DNA from: Micromonospora andamanensis
Lineage (GTDB): Bacteria > Actinomycetota > Actinomycetes > Mycobacteriales > Micromonosporaceae
DNA: 64,000 nucleotides
Assembly (NCBI RefSeq): GCF_016863495.1
Contig: NZ_BOOZ01000002.1
Location: 337,401 to 401,400, forward strand
Direction of reading: 5' to 3'
This document shows, piece by piece, positions 18,212-27,245 of this stretch. A program made the translations under genes and the position numbers. Within the stretch, counting starts at the first letter, position 1. Every line of letters starts with the position of its first letter. The notes under the pieces are model-generated. The model worked only from the letters and a program-made list of their open reading frames with translations, searched no databases and was not told the DNA's origin.

Positions 18212-19438
18212 GCCGCACCGGAATCGCTCTCGCTCGCCCAGGCCCGCCGCGTCGCGTTGGCCGCTCAGGGCTTCGCCGATCCGACCCCTACCGGGGCGCC
18301 CACCCGCCGGCACCTGCGTCGGGTGCTCGACCGGGTCGGGTTGATCCAGATGGATTCGGTGAACGTGCTGCAACGGGCGCACTACCTGCCGCTCTACAGC
18401 CGGCTCGGGCCCTACCCGACCACCCTGCTCGACGCCGCCGCCTACCGCCGGCCCCGCGAGCTGTTCGAATACTGGGGCCACGAGGCGTCGCTGGTGCCGG
18501 TCGCCAGGCATCCGGCGCTGCGCTGGCGGATGGCCCGGGCACACTCCGACGCCTGGGGTGGGATGCGCCGCATCGCCGCCGAGCAACCCGCCCTGGTCGC
18601 CTGGGTACGCGACGAGGTGGCCGCCCGTGGCCCGCTGACGGTGGCCGAGATCGAGCACGACGTACCCCGTCAGACCGGCAACTGGGGGTGGAACTGGTCG
18701 GCGGTGAAGCAGGCCCTGGAATACCTCTTCTGGGCTGGCGAGGTGTGTGCGGCAGAGCGCACCACCTCGTTCGCCCGCCGCTACGACCTGCCGGAACGGG
18801 TGCTGCCGGCGGAAGTGCTGGACGCGCCGACGCCTACCGACGCGGAGGCGTACCGCACCCTGGTGGGCATCGCCGCCCGGTCGCTCGGGGTGGCCGGGGA
18901 GCTGGAGCTGCGGGACTACTTCCGGCTGCCGGTGGCCGGTGCGCGGCAGGCCATTTCCGAGCTGGTCGAGGCGGGAGAGTTGCGGCCCGTCACCGTGCCG
19001 GGCTGGCGGCAGCCGGCCTGGTTGCACGCCGAGGCCCGGCTGCCCCGCTGGGTGCGCGGCAACGGCCTGGTGAGCCCCTTCGATCCGCTGGTCTGGGAGC
19101 GCACCCGCACCGAGCGGCTGTTCGGCTTCAGCTACCGCATCGAGATCTACGTGCCCGCACCGCAACGCGTGTACGGCTACTACGTGCTGCCGTTCCGTCA
19201 GGGCGAACGCTTCACCGCCCGGGTCGACCTCAAGGCGGACCGCAAGACCGGGGTGCTGCTGGTGCCGGCCGCCTGGGTGGAGCCGGGCGTCGACCCGGGA
19301 GAGACGGCGATCGCCCTCGCCGCCGAGCTGTACCGCCTGGCCGGCTGGCTCGGCCTGGACGCGGTGGCACCACCTGCCGCAGGTGACCTCGCGGCTGCGC
19401 TGGCCGCCGCGTTGGTGGGCGTGGCCGGTGTACGGTGA
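18209..19438 (+). CDS. Winged-helix DNA-binding protein, YcaQ/HTH_42 family
   Basis: The 409-residue protein matches the HTH_42 (DUF1006) family. E. coli YcaQ is a DNA glycosylase that unhooks interstrand crosslinks, and actinobacterial members often protect producers of DNA-alkylating metabolites. Visible family segments are LSLAQARRVALAAQGF, RVGLIQMDSVNVLQRAHYLPLYSRLG, LFEYWGHEASLVPV, and the catalytic-type QxD-like context near LIQMDSVN. The C-terminal half (NGLVSPFDPLVWERTRTERLFGFSYRIEIYVP) is typical. DNA-repair function is inferred from family. Confidence 0.87.
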   Translation: MAAPESLSLAQARRVALAAQGFADPTPTGAPTRRHLRRVLDRVGLIQMDSVNVLQRAHYLPLYSRLGPYPTTLLDAAAYRRPRELFEYWGHEASLVPVARHPALRWRMARAHSDAWGGMRRIAAEQPALVAWVRDEVAARGPLTVAEIEHDVPRQTGNWGWNWSAVKQALEYLFWAGEVCAAERTTSFARRYDLPERVLPAEVLDAPTPTDAEAYRTLVGIAARSLGVAGELELRDYFRLPVAGARQAISELVEAGELRPVTVPGWRQPAWLHAEARLPRWVRGNGLVSPFDPLVWERTRTERLFGFSYRIEIYVPAPQRVYGYYVLPFRQGERFTARVDLKADRKTGVLLVPAAWVEPGVDPGETAIALAAELYRLAGWLGLDAVAPPAAGDLAAALAAALVGVAGVR

Positions 19439-19446
19439 GGCACGTG
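19431..19446 (+). promoter_or_regulatory. Leaderless promoter of DUF2752 gene
   Basis: TACGGT at 19431-19436 overlaps the end of the previous gene; 7 nt later is GTG 19444. Confidence 0.55.
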
Positions 19447-20058
19447 ACGAGCGTTGACCGATCGGACGCTGCCCAGCCGCATCCCGCCATGGAGTCGACA
19501 GCTCCCGGCGGCACACCGGTTCCGGCCGGCCCCCCGCACGGCGCGCCGACGGATGGGGCGGTGCCGGGCGACTGGGCGGCTGCCTACCCCGCCGGCTACC
19601 CGGTGGTCGAGTCCGACCGGCTCACCCGTTTCGTGCAGCGGGCCCACGCCCGCACGCCGCGCTGGGTGGTGCCGTTGGCCGCCGTCGGCTGTGTCGCCGC
19701 CGGCATCGGCTACACGCTGCTCAGCGACCCCACCCGGTCGGCGCCCGACGCGCTGCCGACCTGCCTGCTCAAGCTGACCACCGGGCTGGACTGCCCGGGT
19801 TGTGGCGGCACCCGCGCCCTCTGGTACGTGCTGCACGCCGACCTGCCGGCCGCCGCCCGCCACCACTTCCTCTTCGTCTTCGCGCTGCCCTTCCTGGCGT
19901 ACCTCTTCGTCGCCTGGGCGGGGCGGCAGGCGTTCGGTTGGCGGCTTCCCGAGCTGCGCATCGGCCCGAAGCTGATCGGCGGCTTCCTCGCCGCCTGGCT
20001 GGCCTTCTCGGTGGTCCGCAACCTCCCCTGGCCCCCCTTCACCGCTCTCTACGTGTAG
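19444..20058 (+). CDS. DUF2752 membrane protein
   Basis: The 204-residue protein has a polar N-terminal tail (~70 residues, Pro/Ala-rich) and then about four transmembrane helices. The diagnostic DUF2752 motif is [19 protein letters not shown], a cysteine pair at the membrane surface. Members are small integral membrane proteins of unknown role. Start GTG 19444 is set by the -10 hexamer 7 nt upstream. Confidence 0.85.
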   Translation: MTSVDRSDAAQPHPAMESTAPGGTPVPAGPPHGAPTDGAVPGDWAAAYPAGYPVVESDRLTRFVQRAHARTPRWVVPLAAVGCVAAGIGYTLLSDPTRSAPDALPTCLLKLTTGLDCPGCGGTRALWYVLHADLPAAARHHFLFVFALPFLAYLFVAWAGRQAFGWRLPELRIGPKLIGGFLAAWLAFSVVRNLPWPPFTALYV

Positions 20059-20098
20059 CGCCCGGACCGGCGTTTTCTGGTCGTCAGAGGGTGTCGGC

Positions 20099-20114
20099 TA
20101 CAGTCCCAGGAATG
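20099..20114 (+). promoter_or_regulatory. Leaderless promoter of thyX
   Basis: TACAGT at 20099-20104, 7 nt, then ATG 20112. Confidence 0.55.
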
Positions 20115-20864
20115 CCGGAGATGGTGCAGCCCCAGGTCAAGCTGATCGCGTGGACCCAGTTCGAGTCGCCGGAGGACGTGCCCTGGTCGACCGATGCCGA
20201 CGGGGGGCAGGCGCTCGCGGAGTTCGCCGGGCGGGCCTGCTACCAGAGCTGGAAGAAGCCGAATCCGGCGACGGCCACGAATGCCGGCTACCTGGCGCAC
20301 ATCCTGGAGGTCGGCCACCTCTCGGTGCTGGAGCACGGCTCGGTGAGCTTCTACTTCACCGGCGTGTCCCGCTCGTTCACCCACGAGCTGATCCGGCACC
20401 GGCACTTCTCGTACTCGCAGCTGTCGCAGCGGTACGTGCCGGAGCGGGACGCCGCGATGGTCGAGCCGACGGTGATCGCCGAGGACCCGGAGCTGCACAA
20501 GCGGTTCGTCGAGGCCGCCGAGGCGAGCGTACGGGCCTACAACGACCTGCTGGAGGGGCTCGAACGTCGCTTCGCCGACGTGACGAACCCGACTCTGCGC
20601 CGCAAGCAGGCCCGCCAGGCGGCCAGGGCGGTGCTGCCGAACGCCACCGAGACCCGCATCGTGGTGACCGGCAACTACCGGGCCTGGCGGCACTTCATCG
20701 GCATGCGCGCCACCGAGCACGCCGACGTGGAGATCCGTGAGCTGGCGGTGGAGTGCCTCCGACAGTTGCAGCGGGTCGCCCCCAACGTCTTCGCCGACTT
20801 CACCATCTCCACGCTGCCCGACGGCACCGAGGTGGCCCAGAGCCCGCACGCCCAGGGGTCCTGA
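20112..20864 (+). CDS. thyX: Flavin-dependent thymidylate synthase
   Basis: ThyX makes dTMP from dUMP using FAD, NADPH and methylenetetrahydrofolate. The signature RHRxxS is present in [14 protein letters not shown] (95-108) of the 250-residue protein, with the N-terminal [15 protein letters not shown] and C-terminal [16 protein letters not shown] 20112 is chosen because a -10 hexamer lies 7 nt upstream; an internal ATG at 20121 is an alternative. thyX-dapA-rnj order is conserved in actinobacteria. Confidence 0.96.
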   Translation: MPEMVQPQVKLIAWTQFESPEDVPWSTDADGGQALAEFAGRACYQSWKKPNPATATNAGYLAHILEVGHLSVLEHGSVSFYFTGVSRSFTHELIRHRHFSYSQLSQRYVPERDAAMVEPTVIAEDPELHKRFVEAAEASVRAYNDLLEGLERRFADVTNPTLRRKQARQAARAVLPNATETRIVVTGNYRAWRHFIGMRATEHADVEIRELAVECLRQLQRVAPNVFADFTISTLPDGTEVAQSPHAQGS

Positions 20865-20931
20865 ACGGTCCTCGGACCGCACGCCCGGGGGTGGTGAGCC
20901 CTTCCCCGGTGGCCGGCCGTGGGCCGTCCGA

Positions 20932-20946
20932 TAGGTTGTCACCATG
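20932..20946 (+). promoter_or_regulatory. Leaderless promoter of dapA
   Basis: TAGGTT at 20932-20937, 6 nt, then ATG 20944. Same hexamer as dapB. Confidence 0.6.
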
Positions 20947-21870
20947 ACGCACGACCACCTTGACGCTCCGGTCCGGACGGCCTCCCGCCCGTTCGGCCGG
21001 GTGCTCACGGCCATGGTGACCCCGTTCACCGCCGACGGGGCGCTCGACCTCGACGGCGCGGCGCGGTTGGCGGATCATCTGGTCACCGAGCAGGGCAACG
21101 ACGCGTTGGTGGTAAACGGCACCACCGGTGAGTCACCGACCACCACCGACGCGGAGAAGGAGCGCCTGATCCGGGTCGTGGTGGAGGCGGTCGGTGACCG
21201 GGCCCGGGTGGTGGCGGGGGTCGGCACCAACGACACCCGACACACCATCGAGCTGGCGACCTCGGCGGAGAAGGCCGGCGCGCACGGGCTGCTGGTGGTC
21301 ACGCCGTACTACAACAAGCCGCCGCAGGCAGGTCTGCTGCGCCACTTCACCGCGGTGGCCGACGCCACCGGGCTGCCGGTGATGCTCTACGACATCCCGC
21401 ACCGCTCCGGTGTGGCGATCGAGACCGAGACCCTGGTCCAGCTCGCCGAGCACGGCCGGATCGTCGCGGTGAAGGACGCCAAGGGCGACCTGACGGCGAC
21501 GAGCTGGGTGACCAGTCGGGCGGAGCTGGCGTACTACAGCGGCGAGGACTCGCTCACCCTGCCCGCCCTGGCCGTCGGCTGCGTCGGTGTGGTGGGCACC
21601 TCCACGCACTTCACCGGCGCCGAGACCAAGCGGATGATCGAGGCGTACGACACGGGGGACACGGCAACCGCACTGGCGCTGCACCGCCGCCTGCTGCCGC
21701 TGTTCACGGGGATCTTCCGTTCCCAGGGCGTCATCCTGGTCAAGGCGGGCCTGGCGGTGCAGGGCCTGCCGGGCGGGCCGGTCCGACCGCCGTTGGTGGA
21801 TGCCACCGACGGCGAGCTCGCCCAGCTGCGCGCCGACTGCGCGGCGGCGGGCCTGCCGCTCCCTGAATGA
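20944..21870 (+). CDS. dapA: 4-hydroxy-tetrahydrodipicolinate synthase
   Basis: DapA condenses pyruvate with aspartate semialdehyde, the first committed step to lysine and diaminopimelate. In 308 residues the TIM-barrel motifs are present: VNGTTGESPTTTDAEK (57-72), YYNKPPQAGL (122-131), LYDIPHRSG with Tyr149, and the Schiff-base lysine Lys177 in VAVKDAKGD. Usual length for the family. Confidence 0.97.
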   Translation: MTHDHLDAPVRTASRPFGRVLTAMVTPFTADGALDLDGAARLADHLVTEQGNDALVVNGTTGESPTTTDAEKERLIRVVVEAVGDRARVVAGVGTNDTRHTIELATSAEKAGAHGLLVVTPYYNKPPQAGLLRHFTAVADATGLPVMLYDIPHRSGVAIETETLVQLAEHGRIVAVKDAKGDLTATSWVTSRAELAYYSGEDSLTLPALAVGCVGVVGTSTHFTGAETKRMIEAYDTGDTATALALHRRLLPLFTGIFRSQGVILVKAGLAVQGLPGGPVRPPLVDATDGELAQLRADCAAAGLPLPE

Positions 21871-21922
21871 TCAAACGACACGACGGACGCCGGGTGACGG
21901 CGTCGCAGAATGAGGTGAACGC

Positions 21923-23614
21923 GTGACCGAGGCGCACAACGAGGAGGGCCAACTTCCACCGCCGCTGCCGGAGGGCGGACTGCGGATCATACCGCTCGGC
22001 GGGCTCGGCGCCATCGGCCGGAACATGACCGTCTTCGAGTACGACGGCAAGCTGCTCGTCGTCGACTGCGGTGTGCTCTTCCCGGACGTGGAACAGCCAG
22101 GTGTCGACCTGATCCTGCCGGACTTCGGGCCGATCCTCGACCGGCTCGACGACATCCAGGCGATCGTGCTCACGCACGGCCATGAGGACCACATCGGCGC
22201 GGTGCCGTACCTGCTCGCACACAAGCCCGACATCCCGCTTGTCGGCTCGCAGTTCACCCTCGCGCTGGTGGAGGCGAAGCTGGCCGAACGGCGCATCCAG
22301 CCGTACACGCTCACCGTACGGGAGGGCGGCCGGGAGCGGCTCGGTCCGTTCGAGTGTGAGTTCTTCGCCGTGAACCACTCGATCCCCGACGCGCTCGCGG
22401 TGGCCATCCGGACCCCGGCCGGGCTGGTGCTGCACACCGGCGACTTCAAGATGGACCAGCTGCCGCTGGACGGCCGGATCACCGACCTGGCCGGCTTCGC
22501 CCGGCTCGGCGCCGAGGGCGTGGACCTGCTGCTGTCGGACTCCACGAACGCGGAGATCCCGGGCTTCGTCACGCCCGAGCGGGAGATCGGCCCGGTCCTC
22601 GACGCGATCTTCGCGAAGGCCAAGGGCCGGATCATCGTCGCGTCGTTCGCCTCGCACGTGCACCGGGTGCAGCAGGTCTTCGACTCGGCGCTGGAACACG
22701 GCCGTAAGGTCGCCCTGATCGGCCGGTCGATGGTCCGCAACATGGGCATCGCGCGCGATCTGGGCCTGCTGAACATCCCGGCCGGCCTGGTCGTCGGGCT
22801 GGACGAGGCGACCTCGATGCCGCCCGAGCAGATCGTGCTGATGTCCACCGGGTCGCAGGGCGAGCCGATGAGCGCCCTGGGCCGGATGGCCAGCGGCGAC
22901 CACCGGCACATCACCATCGCACCCGGTGACACGGTGGTGCTCGCCTCGTCGCTGGTCCCGGGGAACGAAACCTCCGTCTACCGGGTGATCAACCGACTGG
23001 CCCGGGCCGGTGCGGTGGTCGTGCACAAGGACGTGGCGAAGGTGCACGTCTCCGGACACGCACCGGCCGGGGAACTGCTCTATCTGCTCAACGTGGTCCG
23101 GCCCAGCAACCTGATGCCGGTGCACGGCGAGTGGCGGCACCTGCGTGCGCACGCCCGGCTCGGCATCGAGTCCGGCGTGGCGGCCGACCGGGTGGTGCTC
23201 TGCGAGGACGGCGACGTGGTCGACCTGGTGGAAGGGCGGGCCAGCCTGGTGGGTCACGTCAAGAGCCGGTACGTCTACGTCGACGGCCTGGCTGTCGGCG
23301 ACGTCAGCGAGTCGCTGCTCACCGAGCGGCGCATCCTCGGCGACGGTGGCTTCATCGCCGCGACAGTGGTGGTGGACTCGGTCACCGGCAAGGTCGTCGC
23401 CGGCCCGACCGTCTCGGCCAAGGGCTTCTCCGAGGACCCGGGCGCGTTCAACGCGGTGGTCCCGCTGGTGACCGAGGCGCTCAACCGGGCGGCGGCGGAC
23501 GGGATCAGTGATCCGCACCAGCTCCAGCAGATCGTCCGGCGGACCGTGGGCCGCTGGGTCAACGACGCGTACCGGCGTCGCCCGATGATCGTTCCAACAG
23601 TCGTCGAGGTCTGA
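21923..23614 (+). CDS. rnj: Ribonuclease J
   Basis: RNase J is a metallo-beta-lactamase/beta-CASP enzyme with endonuclease and 5'-3' exonuclease activity in mRNA decay and rRNA maturation. The zinc motif HGHEDH is at 85-90, with GDFKMDQ and SDSTNAEIPG further on and the beta-CASP and C-terminal domains complete at 563 residues. GAGGTG precedes GTG 21923. It follows dapA by 52 bp and is likely cotranscribed. Confidence 0.96.
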   Translation: MTEAHNEEGQLPPPLPEGGLRIIPLGGLGAIGRNMTVFEYDGKLLVVDCGVLFPDVEQPGVDLILPDFGPILDRLDDIQAIVLTHGHEDHIGAVPYLLAHKPDIPLVGSQFTLALVEAKLAERRIQPYTLTVREGGRERLGPFECEFFAVNHSIPDALAVAIRTPAGLVLHTGDFKMDQLPLDGRITDLAGFARLGAEGVDLLLSDSTNAEIPGFVTPEREIGPVLDAIFAKAKGRIIVASFASHVHRVQQVFDSALEHGRKVALIGRSMVRNMGIARDLGLLNIPAGLVVGLDEATSMPPEQIVLMSTGSQGEPMSALGRMASGDHRHITIAPGDTVVLASSLVPGNETSVYRVINRLARAGAVVVHKDVAKVHVSGHAPAGELLYLLNVVRPSNLMPVHGEWRHLRAHARLGIESGVAADRVVLCEDGDVVDLVEGRASLVGHVKSRYVYVDGLAVGDVSESLLTERRILGDGGFIAATVVVDSVTGKVVAGPTVSAKGFSEDPGAFNAVVPLVTEALNRAAADGISDPHQLQQIVRRTVGRWVNDAYRRRPMIVPTVVEV

Positions 23615-23638
23615 CCACCGGGAGTACCTGACCGGTTT

Positions 23639-23675
23639 CGATGGGCCACCGCACCCGCCGGGTGGTGGCCCATCG
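23639..23675 (+). terminator. rnj terminator hairpin
   Basis: CGATGGGCCACC (23639-23650) pairs perfectly with GGTGGCCCATCG (23664-23675), 25 nt after the rnj stop. Confidence 0.8.
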
Positions 23676-23780
23676 GCGTCAGCAAATCGATTGGTCGGCG
23701 TGCGAGTTCAACCGTTCGAGCCTTTTGCCCGTACTCCGAGCCGGCAGGCGTAACCGCGCCAGCCGGGAGGAGCATGGCGG

Positions 23781-24965
23781 ATGGACCGCAGACGATTGAC
23801 AGCCATCGGTGTCGTGGTGGCGGCCCTGGGCGCGGCGGCGGCCGTAGCCCTGCCGTCGTTCGCCGGTGACGGTGGCGCGCCGGTCGGCGCACCGACCAGC
23901 GGGGCGGTGGCGGGCGCCGACCCGGACGTGGTCGAGGCGATGCGACGGGACCTGCGGCTGAACGAGTCGCAGGTGGCCGCGCGACTGAAGACCGAACGCT
24001 GGGCCTCCGGGGTGGTCGACCAGCTCCGGGCGGACCTCGGTGCGGCCTACGGCGGAAGCTGGCTCAGCGCCGACGGCGACGAACTCAACGTCGCGGTCGC
24101 CGACGAGGGGCAGGCGCAGCGGGTGCGGGCCGCCGGGGCGGTGCCGAAGGTGGTCGAGCGCGGGGTGGGCCAGCTCGACACCCTCAAGACTCGGATGGAC
24201 CGTACCGCCGCCCGCGCCCAGCAGGTCTCCGGCTGGTACGTCGACGTCGCCTCGAACACGGTAGTGGTGCTGGCGGAGCCCGGTGCGGAAGCGGCGGGGT
24301 GGCGGTTCGTGGCCCGTGCCGGCGTGCCGCGAACCGCGGTGCGGATGGCCACTGAGGAACAGCCGCGCCTCTTCGCCGACGTACGCGGCGGCGAGCCGTT
24401 CTTCATCGGCAGCGGCCGTTGCTCGGTCGGCTTCGCGGTGACCGGTGGCTTCGTGACCGCAGGGCACTGCGGGCGGGTCGGCGACCGCACCACCGGCGCG
24501 GACCGGGCGCCGCAGGGTGTCTTCCGAGCCTCCTCGTTCCCCGGTGACGACTGGGCCTTCGTACAGGTGAACAACAACACCAGGATGCTTCCGGAGGTTA
24601 CCGACTTCCGGGGCGGGGTGGCCCGGGTGGCCGGTTCGCAGGAGGTGCCGGTCGGCTCGTCGATCTGCCGCTCCGGCTCCACCACAGGCGTCAGCTGCGG
24701 CACGGTGCAGGCCCGCAACGCCACGGTCCGTTACCCGGAAGGGCTGGTCAGTGGGCTGGTACGGACGAACGTCTGCGCCGAGCCCGGTGACTCCGGTGGC
24801 TCGTGGATCTCGGGCAACCAGGCGCAGGGCGTGACCTCCGGTGGATCCGGCGACTGCGTCCGCGGTGGGACCACGTTCTACCAGCCGGTCAACGAGATCC
24901 TCCAGCGCAACAACCTGACCCTGCTCACCACGCAGAACTTCCGCGCCCTGAGCGGCCGGCGCTGA
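23781..24965 (+). CDS. Secreted S1 serine protease, streptogrisin / alpha-lytic type
   Basis: The 394-residue precursor has an N-terminal signal peptide (MDRRR then a hydrophobic stretch ending near residue 28), an alpha-lytic-type pro-region (~45-195; SQVAARLKTERWASGV and SGWYVDVASNTVVV) that acts as folding chaperone, and the catalytic domain. The triad is His229 (TAGHC), Asp257 (GDDWAF) and Ser338 (EPGDSGGS). Cysteine pairs at 214/230 and 332/357 region fit family disulfides. GGGAGGAG precedes ATG 23781. It is secreted and self-processed by analogy with streptogrisins. Confidence 0.94.
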   Translation: MDRRRLTAIGVVVAALGAAAAVALPSFAGDGGAPVGAPTSGAVAGADPDVVEAMRRDLRLNESQVAARLKTERWASGVVDQLRADLGAAYGGSWLSADGDELNVAVADEGQAQRVRAAGAVPKVVERGVGQLDTLKTRMDRTAARAQQVSGWYVDVASNTVVVLAEPGAEAAGWRFVARAGVPRTAVRMATEEQPRLFADVRGGEPFFIGSGRCSVGFAVTGGFVTAGHCGRVGDRTTGADRAPQGVFRASSFPGDDWAFVQVNNNTRMLPEVTDFRGGVARVAGSQEVPVGSSICRSGSTTGVSCGTVQARNATVRYPEGLVSGLVRTNVCAEPGDSGGSWISGNQAQGVTSGGSGDCVRGGTTFYQPVNEILQRNNLTLLTTQNFRALSGRR

Positions 24966-24971
24966 TCCGCC

Positions 24972-25007
24972 TTCCCGGCCGGGTCGCTGTCCGGACCCGG
25001 CCGGGAA
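24972..25007. terminator. Bidirectional terminator between protease and YbjN gene
   Basis: TTCCCGGCCGGGTC (24972-24985) pairs perfectly with GACCCGGCCGGGAA (24994-25007). It lies between two convergent genes and can serve both. Confidence 0.8.
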
Positions 25008-25016
25008 CGTGTGGTG

Positions 25017-26654
25017 TCAGGGCAGGGCGGCGACCGCCTCCGCGTACCCGACGCCGGTGCGGACCGCCGCGTCGACAAGCACCGTGACCTGAGCCGGGGC
25101 CACTCCGTACGCCAGATCGGTGGTCACCTCGCCGGCCAGCACCAGCTCGCCGTCGTCCGGCTCGTGGACGTACGCCTTGGGCAGCAGCCGGTCCCGATTC
25201 CAGGCGTTGCAGAAGGCGTACGCCTCGGCACGCCGGGTCGCCGCCAGTCGACGCCCAGCCACCACCCGGGCGTGCAGGATGTCGTGGCGTTCGCCGGCCC
25301 GCCGGAACTGGATCACCGCGTCGCCCCACCGCCCGAGCACCGTGCCGGCGGCGTCGACGGTGTAGTCGTCACCCCGCTCGTCCAACGCCTTCGTGATCAT
25401 GGCCACGGTCAACGCGCCGATGTCGTCCACCGGCACCCCGGCGATCCCGCCGTCCGGCTCCGGCGGATCGCCGGGCCCGGGCTCCCCGTCCACCCCGAAC
25501 TCGTCGTCCGGCTCGCACTCCTCGTCGGCGGGCAGCGGCACCGCCGGGGCGAGCGGACGCTCGGCCAGCCAGGCGGCCATCCGGCCGGACTGGTGCCCGG
25601 TGCCGTTGCGGGCGTCGAAGCTGCCGGCCAGTGTGGTCGCGACGGCGAGCAGTTCGGCGCCGAGCTTGCCCACGGTGACCTCGGCGGCCGGTCGCCCACC
25701 GTACGCCGGCCGGCGCACCACCCGGTCGGCGACCGTCTCGCCCACCAGCGCGCAGACCAGCGCCCCCGCCGCCGCGAACTCCATCACGGACAGATCCTCG
25801 TGCGGTTGATCCAGCCGCGGCAGCTGCTCGACGACGATCTCCACGCCGCGCTCCAGGTACCCACCCAGGGCGCAGAAGCGCAGGTGGGTGGCGAGGTAAC
25901 CGAACCCGCCGGGCTCCGCCCGGTGCCGCCGGTACGCCCGTACGTGGGCGCGGCCCGCCCGCTGCGGGTGGCCCGCGCGCAGCCACGGCAGCAGCGCCGC
26001 GGCCAGGGCGGCCTCCGGCTGGGCGGTGCAGCCGGCCGGCGCGTCGAGCAGGGGGTCGAGCAGGTCGAGCGCGGCGGCCCAGTCGCCCCACCCGGCGAAC
26101 AGTTCCGCCTGCCGGACGGGCAGGCAGTCGGGGCAACCGGCGGCCGGATCGGGTGCACCGTCCCGCCACCGGGCCAACCAGCGCCGGGCGGCCGGCTCAT
26201 CGCCCACATGATCGGCGATCCGGCACCGCAGCTGCGCCACAAGCGTCGCGTTCACCTCGTCGGCGAGGCCGTCCAACACGCCGCGCGCCTGGTCCAGTCC
26301 GATGCGAGGGGTGCCGAGCAGCGCTTCGACGGCGTACCGCAGGTAGCGGCGCCGGGTGTCGTCGTCCAGGCCCGTTGTGGCCAGGCACCGCTGGACGGGC
26401 TCGAACAGCCGCCACCGCTCGCCACCGCGCAGGTGCGTCTCGACCAGTTCGGACCAGGCGTCCAGTGCGGTCCGTCGATCGCCGTCCGCCTCGGCGAGCG
26501 CGGCGACCCGGGCCAGTTCGCCGACGCGTACCTCGCCGTCGGGCATGTCCCGGGCATCGTTGAGGGCGGCGGCGGGCCGCCGGGCTGCGCGTCCCCTGTC
26601 GCCCGCTCGGCCACTGACGCGTGCCCGGGCGGGGCCCCGGTCACCGCCGGTCAC
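25017..26654 (-). CDS. Tetratricopeptide-like protein with C-terminal YbjN domain
   Basis: The 545-residue protein has a helical, repeat-like body (ALDAWSELVETHLRGGERWRLFEPV, ELFAGWGDWAAALDLLDPLLDAP) resembling TPR or SEL1 arrays, an acidic linker (DEECEPDDEFGVDGEPGPGD), and a C-terminal YbjN domain (~400-545: VAMITKALDERGDDYTVD, AYAFCNAWNRDRLLPKAYVHEPDDGELVLAGEV). YbjN domains resemble type III secretion chaperones and occur in stress-related proteins. GTG 26654 overlaps the stop of the upstream YbjN gene (GTGA); longer in-frame starts run antisense-like through that gene and were rejected. Confidence 0.8.
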   Translation of the reverse strand: MTGGDRGPARARVSGRAGDRGRAARRPAAALNDARDMPDGEVRVGELARVAALAEADGDRRTALDAWSELVETHLRGGERWRLFEPVQRCLATTGLDDDTRRRYLRYAVEALLGTPRIGLDQARGVLDGLADEVNATLVAQLRCRIADHVGDEPAARRWLARWRDGAPDPAAGCPDCLPVRQAELFAGWGDWAAALDLLDPLLDAPAGCTAQPEAALAAALLPWLRAGHPQRAGRAHVRAYRRHRAEPGGFGYLATHLRFCALGGYLERGVEIVVEQLPRLDQPHEDLSVMEFAAAGALVCALVGETVADRVVRRPAYGGRPAAEVTVGKLGAELLAVATTLAGSFDARNGTGHQSGRMAAWLAERPLAPAVPLPADEECEPDDEFGVDGEPGPGDPPEPDGGIAGVPVDDIGALTVAMITKALDERGDDYTVDAAGTVLGRWGDAVIQFRRAGERHDILHARVVAGRRLAATRRAEAYAFCNAWNRDRLLPKAYVHEPDDGELVLAGEVTTDLAYGVAPAQVTVLVDAAVRTGVGYAEAVAALP

Positions 26655-27130
26655 CGGCGTCCCGTCCCCGCGAGCCGACCCACCTCGTCGGCCAGCCGGC
26701 AGCCGGCCGAGATGCCCCGGTTCAGCAGCAGATCCAGCTGGTGCGGCGTGACGCCCCGTTCCAGGTCGGTGATCACCTCGCCGTAGACCCGGGCCCGGCC
26801 GGCGTCGTCGACGTGCACGAACGCCTTCGGCCAGAACCGGTCGCGGTTCCACGTGTTGCAGAAGTCGTGCAGCCGCGGCACGTCCTCGACAGTGAAGGCG
26901 TGGGTGGCGACGGTGCGCACCTGGAGCAGTTCCCCGGCGTCACCGGCGCGGAGGAACCAGATGTGTCCCTGTGCCCACCTGCCCACCAGCGCGCCGTCGC
27001 CGTCACCGGCCACCGCGCAACCGCGGTGGGCCAGCACGGCGGCGAGGAGATCACCTGTCAACGGCCGCAGCGTCGACGGATGACCCGCCAACGGGTCGCC
27101 GGTACGGTCCTCGAACTCCGGCGACCCCAT
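26651..27130 (-). CDS. YbjN domain protein
   Basis: The 159-residue protein is essentially one YbjN domain: LLAAVLAHRGCAVAGDGDGALVGRWAQGHIWFLRA, then HDFCNTWNRDRFWPKAFVHVDDAGRARVYGEVITDLERGVT. It closely resembles the C-terminal domain of the next gene (C/F-N-x-W-N-R-D-R-x-x-P-K-A), so the pair arose by duplication. GGGAG upstream supports ATG 27130. Function unknown; chaperone-like or regulatory roles are proposed for the family. Confidence 0.85.
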   Translation of the reverse strand: MGSPEFEDRTGDPLAGHPSTLRPLTGDLLAAVLAHRGCAVAGDGDGALVGRWAQGHIWFLRAGDAGELLQVRTVATHAFTVEDVPRLHDFCNTWNRDRFWPKAFVHVDDAGRARVYGEVITDLERGVTPHQLDLLLNRGISAGCRLADEVGRLAGTGRR

Positions 27131-27230
27131 CGGACACTCCCTCGCGAGGCGAATATCACGGCAGGCGGCGGGGACCGCGCTGCGACACGCGGAGCGACCA
27201 GGATGACCGGCCAATCACCCGGCCCGCCGT

Positions 27231-27245
27231 TACGGTGATGCTATG
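27231..27245 (+). promoter_or_regulatory. Leaderless promoter of ftsK
   Basis: TACGGT at 27231-27236, 6 nt, then ATG 27243. Confidence 0.55.

Noticed and set aside
25017..26852. Longer 611-codon version of the TPR-YbjN gene
   Set aside because: The extra 66 codons lie antisense-like over the certain upstream YbjN gene; GTG 26654 overlaps that gene's stop codon and gives a normal start.
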